From NCBI GenBank assembly GCA_000827495.1, contig KN817576.1, positions 80,049 to 120,398 on the forward strand: a stretch of DNA of 40,350 bases, read 5' to 3'. A program made the position numbers and the translations under genes. Below the pieces are notes generated by a model. It searched no databases. It was given only the letters and a program-made list of their open reading frames with translations, and was not told where the DNA came from. This stretch comes from Hypholoma sublateritium FD-334 SS-4. Lineage: Eukaryota; Basidiomycota; Agaricomycetes; Agaricales; Strophariaceae. Within the stretch, counting starts at the first letter, position 1, and every line of letters starts with the position of its first letter. Positions 32,905 through 40,350 of the stretch are shown piece after piece.

Positions 32905-33660
32905 AGGTTTGGAAATGTTTCATCTCCACGTGCTGGGGTCACAGTCAACCATCTGCAACGTCGTTTCTTGAACGACACTCCCGCTAGCCACATCATACTG
33001 GACCACGACCGGGCATAGAAGCTGCTCGGCCGGTGCTGACGCTCGACCGATATGTGTGGAACAGCTCTGAGCAGCAGCTTGCGATGGGGTGAGTTGGAAT
33101 TTCATCATGCAATACGGCCGAGGCTGATGAACATATGTAGTGGACTGGCTACAAGATCCCTATGTCAACTCAAGCTCGCTGCTCAAGCTCAAGTCTCACT
33201 CTACAGAGACGAATACGAGGTCTCGGAGCGCCTCACCGCTGTGCCCTTCGTCACCGGCTTTGTGTCCGCAGGCTTTTCAGCGCCCCTCATTGGAGTAAGT
33301 GAGCACGCGTGCAGACTCTACTATATCTTCAGCTGACCATCCAACTTCACAAGTCCAACAGTGGTCGGCGCAAGCTTTGCTTCGTCTTTCATACCCTAAC
33401 GTGTCGACGGACGATCGTGTGCGCTTCTGGGCATTCTGCGCATCTGAGGCGCGTGTTGGCATATACCCCGTGGAAAGTACGCTCCGCGGACGCTCATCAG
33501 CAATGAGCACCGCACCAAGGTACATCCTGCCGCCGTATCTTCCCTCTTCTGCGCCGCACTCAACATCTTCGTCGTCGTCACGGTGTCACTCCTGTCCGGC
33601 AGATTGTTCATGGGTCAGGCTGTCCTCACAGTGTCCGCCCTGATGCTTGGCTTCTCCTGA
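32905..33660 (+). other. Possible fragment of a membrane protein gene
   Basis: Plus-strand pieces with coding character: PVLTLDRYVWNSSEQQLAMG ending at a GTGAGT donor near 33090; SERLTAVPFVTGFVSAGFSA near 33220-33290 before a GTAAGT donor; and a hydrophobic tail (ALNIFVVVTVSLLSGRLFMG, then VLTVSALMLGFS and stop) at about 33560-33660. The composition is more GC-rich than the minisatellites before it. The family is not recognised and a full exon chain could not be built, so this may be a decayed gene. Confidence 0.3.
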
Positions 33661-33877
33661 ACAACAACCCTGGCGGTAGCTGATGAATCCGCATACCTTT
33701 ATAGTTTGGTATGCAGGCTTTGTCTACCCTTGTGTGAATGGAAAATGGCTTGCAGCCAGAGGAGAGCAGGAGACTCATAACAGGGTGTGTAAATACAAAG
33801 ACTGTAGACAGAACTGAATATATTCAAATCAACGAAGACTTTGTTATTGGCACCACAACAAGCAGTTTACAAAAGTT

Positions 33878-35719
33878 TTAACCCATAATTTCCTGACAAA
33901 AACTCAATGCCCAAACCCACACCTGTTTTCGGTGTTCCATATTTCTAGAAGCAAAGATTGCCCCTGGAAGCATTGCAAGACTCTGCTTGAATGCTGCCAA
34001 ATTTTCTGCAGAAAATGGGCAATGCGACTCTTCCACCTCGACTGTGCTCAAGACATCTGGAGTGTGAGCAACAAATGGGTTCTGGGGAAAGAGATCGGCA
34101 GGATTAGCAGCAGCATGGTGCTCTTGAATCCGCCGATCTTGGTANGCTTCCCAGTCNACTCCGTACTCATCGACGTTTTCCTCTTCTACATCATCCCCAA
34201 TCGGCTCGAATTGATGTGCGTTCAGAGGACTAAATCCTCTTGCCCCGTCTTCNACCATACTGAACCAGCGCATCTCTGCAGGAGTTTTTGTTCCTTCACC
34301 GCGAGGCCGGCCAGAAATAGACATTTTGTGATTGTTCCAAGAATTNGCCCAGTCGGTGATATCTTGATTCAAGGAGTCAAGGAAGAGATAATGGATGAGC
34401 CATATATGGCCTGGGAGTTCAACGTCCAGACCACCTTGGTATTCAAGTTCTTGGAAAAATATCTTCCATTTTGAACCAATGCCCGAGGTGAAATCGAACC
34501 ACAGGCGCTCAATACGAATGTTGTGGACACTCCTGAGGGACCCAAAATCAGATTGCATCTCTGAATCAACTGNGCTATTAGTATCTCTACTCACCTTCCC
34601 CAAATGTAAGATCCTCTTCCTGACCCCCGCATTTCTTCCATATAAGCTGCGACCATCACATTTTCACCTCCATGATCACCGCGGCTTCGGCTGGGAAGTC
34701 CATGAACTGCGACAAGCTCTTCNAACAACTTGAGCACTGTTGTTGCACGATTGTTGTTGTGAGCCCTAATACCCGTCACAAAGCGCGAATATCCATCAAT
34801 AAATCCATGGACTACAATTTTATATCTAATCAAGCCTAGGACAACAATATAAATTAAGATCTGTAATAAATTTCCGAATGAGAGATACATACCGTGTTGA
34901 CCATCATGATGGCATAGGGAATTATAACCTNGGACATTGTACACGCGGCNCTCAATCCGCCTGACACCAAAACCTGCATGGGGAGGACCATGAACACGAG
35001 CATATGACTGTTGAATGNGGCTTCGAGGAACATGGTGGCCAAGATATTTAAGATGCCCATCAATCATTCNGNGACCAAAGGTAGGAAACGAATTCAGAAT
35101 GTCCCTCATAATTGTGTCCAGGTCGTCATCAAGGAGAGTAGACTGAGAAGAAGTGGACGAAAGATAGTAGCGCATGGTTTGTCCTTCTTGATTTATAAAT
35201 TCCACATACACAGGATCTCCNGGTTCTACAATTCCGAGCTCCAGTGCGCGGCGACGAACGAGGCGNGAGCTAACATTAAACACGCGGCCAAGTGCAGTGG
35301 GGCCTCTCATTGAATATGAGGTTTCTAAAACTTCAGGGTCAATGATAATTCGAGGACGGCCTGGTCTTCCTGTGCGTTCTCTTGTGACTGGCTCTATGGG
35401 ATCTGCATCTGGGACATCTGCAGACATGAACTTTGCGTCTTGAAGGTCTTTCATCATTGAATTNATACTGTCACNAATAATGCCAAACTGCTCTGCAGGT
35501 ATAACATCTACATGCTAAAATAACTGTCAGACATNGTCCAAGAATNATGCTGCATCTTACCTGAGTGATTTGCAGCATCAGGCGTGAGCAAGCCTGGATC
35601 CTTTGTTCTAGCTGAACTACATCACCAAGTTGAGTATGGAGGGCTATATGGACATCATTTTTGAGGTGATCAAAAGCTGCAGCGATAGTAGCAAGAACAG
35701 TGGTGTGGACCTGCGCCAT
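33878..35719 (-). CDS. Integrase-core (rve-like) gene of basidiomycete type
   Basis: Four exons (35561-35719, 34893-35514, 34595-34835, 33878-34532) joined by GT..AG introns give 558 residues without a stop. Start [24 protein letters not shown]-binding-like part has [18 protein letters not shown] and [19 protein letters not shown]. The core has HHDGQHG, then [39 protein letters not shown] and [14 protein letters not shown], typical of the integrase-core family repeated in agaricomycete genomes. The C-terminus has [19 protein letters not shown] and WNNHKMSI. At least fifteen single N bases fall inside the gene, far more than elsewhere, pointing to merged near-identical copies or alleles. The exact element class is not known to me. 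No reverse transcriptase is nearby. Confidence 0.8.
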
Positions 35720-37100
35720 GGTTAATAATTGCAGGAGACAGAAAGCCTTCGACAGCCCACAGCCTACAGGTGATACCACATTAATAATATTTACCCGTCT
35801 TCTTTGGCCCAGGCACTCCCGCACATTGACTGCACATTGACCGCACAAGACCCAATAGGCATAAAGCTTGCAGCTCATAAGTTGAGGCTTGTAATAAGGC
35901 TATGTATGTTTACTATAGTAATTGCAGACATTGCCACAATATCTTGTGTTGCGTAGATACTAATAGGGATGATGAATAACCAGTTAACCATCCTTCATCA
36001 TAATCTTTGACGCGATGCTTGCACTGGGTTACAAAAGTACATAAGCGCACGCAGAGATAGTGTAAGTGTTATCCTGCCCCTCTTGCGCAATGCGCAATTC
36101 TTGCAACATGTTTAAGTTAGTCATCTACATAAAGGAAACTATTTCACAATGCATGCCAATGATACACTCTCAGAGTCACTTTCCCATCACTATCTCCATC
36201 AGACAAGGAATTAGGCGCCCGTTGCATGTGGGCGTGCCGCGTGCACCCTGCGCACAAAATAAATGACCTTTTCCATCTGTTACTCCGAAGATACGCCAAC
36301 CTCTAGCTGGAGAAATTGAAAGTGGTCTGTCCGCTGGAAGCCGACATGCTATCGTCGAAGATTAGGCTGGTGTTGGAGTTGTGGACTGGACCTATCGATC
36401 AGACTTAGCCGCTGTAGCACAAACTAGGTGGTACTCACATCAGCCAAAATAGAGACCAAGTGAGTAGCTTCGGTACAGTTCTGGCAAAGTGTGACAGTGT
36501 ATGCTAATTCTTGGATTCTGTTTGAATGGTAGGTAGTAGTATGAGCCCATGGAACACAAACGAGGTGCTTTGCGCCAGGAGGGGGAACCTGTTTCTATTT
36601 GAGTCGTTGAGCAGAAAGACGTACTATACTTCTAATGGCTAGATTAACAGGCTATGTGGGAATCATTGAAGAGTGAGATGAACCTATCACATAGACCATT
36701 AGACCATTTACTTCCTATGATTTGCGAATGACTTTGTAGATAGAAATTATTGAGGGTGGGTGCATAATATCATTACTGTCAAATACGCTTCCTGCCTGAC
36801 AGTTCCCAGTTTTGTGCAAATATCTTCTAATGGTAGATGCATGAAATTATTTTCCAGCAAGTGAGTGGGTGAGAAAAAACCACAGCGTGGAACGCCATCG
36901 TGTTAGACTTCATGAGTGCTGGGACACAAATGAACAATGTCAAACCAGACTGTTGCCTCCATCAAGTTGAACACATCCTGTGAGGTGATACAGCAAGAAA
37001 CTATGGTCGATTATAAAACAGGTGGATTGACAAATCAAACTACATTACTTGCTCTTAGTTCCTCCAAGGTAGTCAAAAGATCGAGACCCATCTTCCATTT
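35720..37100. other. Intergenic region, no supported gene
   Basis: Only short open frames occur. No repeats or RNA genes were recognised. It separates the integrase-core gene from the dioxygenase gene, both on the minus strand, and would hold the integrase gene's upstream region. Confidence 0.5.
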
Positions 37101-38263
37101 TCAGGGACGAGCATTCAATTGCTCACGATAAAGCTTGGGGTTTTTGATTTTACAATCCTCAACTAGTGAGTACCCGTAATCCACCCAGCGGAAGAGCCCG
37201 CCCAGCATGTACTGAGTAAAAGAGCTACGTGTGTCGCCTTCGGCCACTGTAACGTTAAAGTGGGTGATGGTAGCCGAAGGAATTAACACGAGAGCTCCTG
37301 GTGGAAACTCTATAACCAGGCGCAGTTCCCACAGGACTAAGTGCCCGCCTTTTTTTGGATCAAAGTTGCCCAGGACCTGGATAGCGCACCAACCATATGC
37401 AAGGTTCAGCGTGTCGCGATGCGGATATGTCCAAACGTCAGGGCCAATGTTGAAAGCGGCAGCTGGGAACACGCTGACGTGGGCCAGAAACAGACGTTCG
37501 AGGCCAGGTGTGTTGTCATACAAATCATTTAGCACACCTCGGGTGTGGTGGTAAAGCTTAGGAGCAAACGATGACAAAGAGTCTGGAGCAGAATGAGCCC
37601 AACTCCCATTGATGGAATTGAAGAGACAAACTCACAGCTGGCGAAGGCGGCAAGTTGTCGAACATGAGGGTTCTTGAGTAATCGGGCTATCATAGGTTCC
37701 TTGCCTGTGGTGCTCAAGTTGATGGGGTTTGTTGTGCCCTTGCCATGCATTGCTCCGACATTTATGGCAGGGAACCGCCCACGGAGGTGTGGGACTGCAT
37801 TCTCCATCAGGCCAGCGGCAGCTCCTTCGGCGAGAAGAGTCTCATGCACTGACGTGGCTGCAGCCCGGTAACGCTCTTCTTTGGGGCGGCCCACCAACGC
37901 CAGGCAGACACGGTCTTTTTTGTCAACCACAAGGATTGGGTCTCTGTGAATTAAGCCTACTGAGACGTCGCGCAGGAGGTAACAAAGAAGTTTTCTGCTC
38001 ACAATCCATTCCACTCCAGGGGCGTACAGCCGTGTTTTTCCACCAATTCATCCTTGCTCAGGCTGTGCTGAAAGCTGGTGGTTTTTGGAAGATTCTTGGC
38101 GCCGTAGCCTCCTGACGTTGCAGGCAAATTGAGGCTGTCCAGGCTAACAGAGATGGTCGAAGCACCTTTCATGTATTTGTCAAAAGCAGCAGTGGACGGG
38201 CAATGTCCATGTTCGATTTTCTGGGAGATACGGCGATCCTTGCGACGTAGGTTGGCCTTGTAT
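37101..38263 (-). CDS. TET/JBP-like 2-oxoglutarate Fe(II) dioxygenase (5' end missing)
   Basis: Three exons (38003-38263, 37636-37943, 37101-37582) with in-frame introns give about 349 residues. Early parts are LRRKDRRISQKIEHGHCPST, PILVVDKKDRVCLALVGRPK and HLRGRFPAINVGAMHGKG. The catalytic exon has DVWTYPHRDTLNLAYGWCAI with iron ligands H (37419-37421) and D (37413-37415), then LGNFDPKKGGHLVLWEL, PPGALVLIPSATITHFN with the distal H at 37260-37262, and EGDTRSSFTQYMLGGLFRWV with the 2-oxoglutarate-binding R at 37227-37229. This is the order found in fungal TET/JBP-type enzymes, which oxidise 5-methylcytosine or thymine in DNA. All key residues are present. The first visible exon begins after a TTGCAG acceptor, and upstream exons would overlap the Harbinger pair, so the 5' end may be lost. 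Confidence 0.88.
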
Positions 38264-38271
38264 CTGCAACA

Positions 38272-38751
38272 AAAGCACCACCCACCAAAAAGGCAAAAAT
38301 GGCAGCTGAACAGTTCAAAGACATTACAGCAGCTGAAGAGGCGACAATTCAAGAATGACTCAACTTGAGAAAAGCCAAGGTCCAGTCCGAATCAACCATT
38401 CAACTTGCGAAGATCCAGGCCAAACACAAGATCAAGATAGAACAAATGAAGGCCAAGGCTGCATTAGCAAGTGAGAAAATGCAACAGGACCATGAGTACT
38501 GCATGGCGTCTATATGGTCTTCCTTTCAAGCACTGAGTGCACCTGATTAGATGGCTCCAGCATCATGGAGTTTGCAAAATGCGGTGGCCAGTGGATTGGG
38601 GCAGAATAACATGGGATTGAGTATGGGTCTGAGTGGCCGAAGCTCGCCCAATAGTGAGTGGTCCCTCTATAGTGGCAAGGCTGAGGGCCCCGCCTATTTT
38701 TTCAGTGATGATCTTGCGCAGATCACACAGAACTACGAGAACTATGAGTGA
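38272..38751 (+). pseudogene. PIF/Harbinger accessory protein (ORF2-like), two nonsense codons
   Basis: One plus-strand frame reads ATKAPPTKKAKMAAEQFKD, a lysine and alanine-rich coiled coil (IKIEQMKAKAALASEKMQQD) and a C-terminus ending in NYENYE with TGA at 38749-38751. It is broken by TGA at 38356-38358 and TAG at 38548-38550, with the frame continuing after each. Both fit C-to-T changes. It converges on the Harbinger nuclease gene with about 40 bp between the stops, the usual two-gene layout of such elements, in which the second protein is a DNA-binding partner of the nuclease. The expected Myb/SANT-like N-terminal part is not seen. The assignment as ORF2 rests on position and composition. 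Confidence 0.55.
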
Positions 38752-38790
38752 TAAATTGCCAATGTTTTCATGGAAATAAATTATCACTAT

Positions 38791-39823
38791 TTATTCATTT
38801 GATGCACGTACAGCTGCCCTTCTTGCCTTTGCCCTAAATAACCTCTCCTTGAGATGCTGCCTACGAGCTTTAGCATCTGTTAACCAAACACCTGTAATAA
38901 GAGGAGTACTTGCTCCGATAGCTTCACTATCAGAGGCTGCTGACTCAAGACCTTCTGCAATGAATGGATCATTGTCAACATCGGAATCCCCACCATTTTC
39001 TTGAGCTTCACACTGCATTGCAAAGGCATGAATGCTGACACAGGCTGCACCCCAATATGTAGCGATCTTGTGTGTCTCTTCATCTTTGATGTCGACAGAA
39101 AGGTTCTTCAAAGAGTAAAAGTGACCCTTCAGGAAGCCAATTGCGTGCTCAGAATGAAAGCGTAACATTGAGAGGTAGTTTTTGAAAATTTTGTTCTCTT
39201 CAATATCACATTCAGGCTTTTTGTATGGGGCCAAGATCCATGTGTTTATCTGTTAGAAAAAATGAATGACTTGTTACAATGATGAACTTTGCAAATGAGA
39301 ATTTTCTTACTGGGTATGCTGAGTCCGCCCATATCCACTTGCCCTCTTCAAAAATAATTTGATGTTCTTGACATATTTGAGTATCTTCCCAGGCTGTTGC
39401 GTCATGGATACTACCAGTTTGACTATAGCTAAAATTGATAATGCAAAGGTTGGGTAGATTGATGACCTGATAGATCACAAAACATGTTCAGTCAGTAAAT
39501 GTAAAGTCCAAAAAATAAATGCAAACCTGAAAGTTCAATGAGTAGTTACACTTGCGGTCAAAATAACTCTCACCAAACCAGTATGGCCAGTTGTGAAGTG
39601 GAATGAGAGTTCCATCAACAAAGCACCAACCATGTCTCCACGCTTTGCAGGAGTGACTTTCAACCCACTTCTTGGCCGCTTCCTTTTCCTCTGTAGTCGG
39701 AAGCCAAACTGCTTCATTCCTAAACTGTGGGCGCAAGATAGCTGTCATCACACAATGTGTAGGAATCTGCTGAGTAAGACGATGGCTGGACATTACCATT
39801 TCACCGTATGATACCGTTTGCAT
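38791..39823 (-). CDS. PIF/Harbinger nuclease (DDE_Tnp_4), 5' end probably cut
   Basis: Three exons (39527-39823, 39311-39466, 38791-39249) give 303 residues. The DDE triad is visible: D in WCFVDGTLIPLHNWPYWFG, D in WIWADSAYP, E in FHSEHAIGFLKGHF. Other family marks are FDRKCNYSLNFQ, SYSQTGSIHDATAWEDTQI and LAPYKKPE. No stop breaks the exons. Complete proteins of this family are usually longer, with an N-terminal helical part; here the reading starts at an ATG (39821-39823) against the Copia LTR, so the 5' part has probably been removed or displaced by that insertion. Confidence 0.85.
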
Positions 39824-40001
39824 TAGTAATCAGATTAGATATCACCATTCTTACATTACTCACACAACTCTTCACCAAGTCATTTACAGAGCACGTAGTA
39901 CCACTTAGAATATTCTAGCTACATAGTACTTAGGTATAAAAGGGCTCGTAAAGTAGACGAAAGATAATTCATTAATTCACTAAATTACTGCGCATCATTC
40001 A
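39819..40001 (+). mobile_element. 5' LTR of a Copia-type retrotransposon (left border uncertain)
   Basis: AT-rich stretch that ends in CA at 40000-40001, a few bases before the primer-binding site. The TG at 39819-39820 is the last TG before 39988, so a TG..CA LTR would start there or further left, inside the Harbinger exon; otherwise the LTR is truncated. The 3' LTR is outside the window. Confidence 0.5.
39935..39942 (+). promoter_or_regulatory. TATA box of the Copia LTR
   Basis: TATAAAAG in the LTR, about 66 bp before the LTR end and 157 bp before the gag start. The position is normal for a retrotransposon promoter. Confidence 0.6.
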
Positions 40002-40004
40002 ATA

Positions 40005-40016
40005 GGTTATGGGCCC
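40005..40016 (+). other. Primer-binding site, half initiator tRNA-Met type
   Basis: GGTTATGGGCCC is complementary to the anticodon-stem segment GGGCCCATAACC of eukaryotic initiator tRNA-Met. Drosophila copia primes from the same internal tRNA fragment rather than from the tRNA 3' end. It lies three bases after the presumed LTR end. Confidence 0.7.
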
Positions 40017-40091
40017 CGCAAGGTCATAACTATGAACAGAATTTACACTTGCTTATCTCTCTCATCATCCTCATCAGCTTAATCTCACACG

Positions 40092-40350
40092 ATGTCATCA
40101 GAAGGCACCGAATACACGTCAGGGTCCTACCGGATGGAATTACTGAAGGCCAGCAATTGGATGCCGTGGAAGCAAAGGATGCTTGCAGTATTGCGTGACC
40201 TTGGACTGGAAAAATATATCGCGAAGGATGCGACACACCCAGGATCAGTGGACCCCGAGAAGCCGACAGCAGAGGAGCGAACGGCACTTACGAAGTGGCT
40301 CGATGGAGACGCAAAGACACGGACAAGAATAGAACTCAGCATCAGTGATG
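40092..40350 (+). CDS. Copia-type Gag, N-terminal part (runs off the right edge)
   Basis: From ATG 40092 the frame stays open to the window end (86 codons). It starts MSSEGTEYTSGSYRMELLKA, followed by SNWMPWKQRMLAVLRDLGLE, which is the start of the UBN2-like/Copia gag domain (the NW..W...M...L form). Polymerase domains would lie to the right. Confidence 0.8.
   Translation, partial: MSSEGTEYTSGSYRMELLKASNWMPWKQRMLAVLRDLGLEKYIAKDATHPGSVDPEKPTAEERTALTKWLDGDAKTRTRIELSISD

Noticed and set aside
32548..33018. Repeat-peptide open frames (SFEGNK on minus, KTLISF on plus)
   Set aside because: They are the consequence of an 18-bp minisatellite, open in several frames on both strands.

Overview
The window looks like the nuclear genome of a filamentous basidiomycete (Agaricomycete type). 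The support is short GT..AG introns of about 50-65 nt in compact genes, a membrane-anchored fungal P450, a FunK1-type kinase, paralogous fungal P-loop GTPases, a fungal TET/JBP-like dioxygenase and a dense mix of hAT, pogo, PIF/Harbinger, integrase-core and Copia elements. One 175-base gap and many single N bases mark a draft assembly. No rRNA, tRNA or CRISPR was seen.

Layout. 1-1.26 kb: the 5' part of a P450 gene (minus). 2.8-4.5 kb: a P-loop GTPase gene (minus). 4.5-8.3 kb: GC-rich intergenic DNA holding two diverged copies of one ~0.6 kb segment. 8.43-12.4 kb: a second GTPase paralogue (plus). Its first exons look normal, but it then enters AT-rich DNA with very small candidate exons and a 25-period, 69-bp tandem array. 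14.2-17.3 kb: a conserved basidiomycete hypothetical gene and a FunK1 kinase, both broken by nonsense codons. 19.0-28.4 kb: one hAT transposase gene (minus) split in two by a 6.1-kb insert with probable terminal inverted repeats and an 8-bp target duplication; the insert carries an intact pogo-like transposase. 28.5-33 kb: non-coding DNA and three minisatellites. 33.9-35.7 kb: an integrase-core gene. 37.1-38.3 kb: a TET/JBP-like 2-oxoglutarate dioxygenase. 38.3-39.8 kb: a PIF/Harbinger pair of convergent genes. 39.8 kb to the right edge: the 5' end of a Copia retrotransposon.

The two most notable points are these. First, each unit of the 69-bp array reads as a complete 66-nt intron (GTAAGT donor, CTGAT branch-like site, YAG acceptor) plus one variable triplet. 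If spliced, the array would place 26 single-codon exons in a row with no stop codon in phase 0. Second, six in-frame stops in three otherwise open genes all fit C:G to T:A transitions (four fit CGA to TGA), in a window that also encodes a candidate 5-methylcytosine oxidase.
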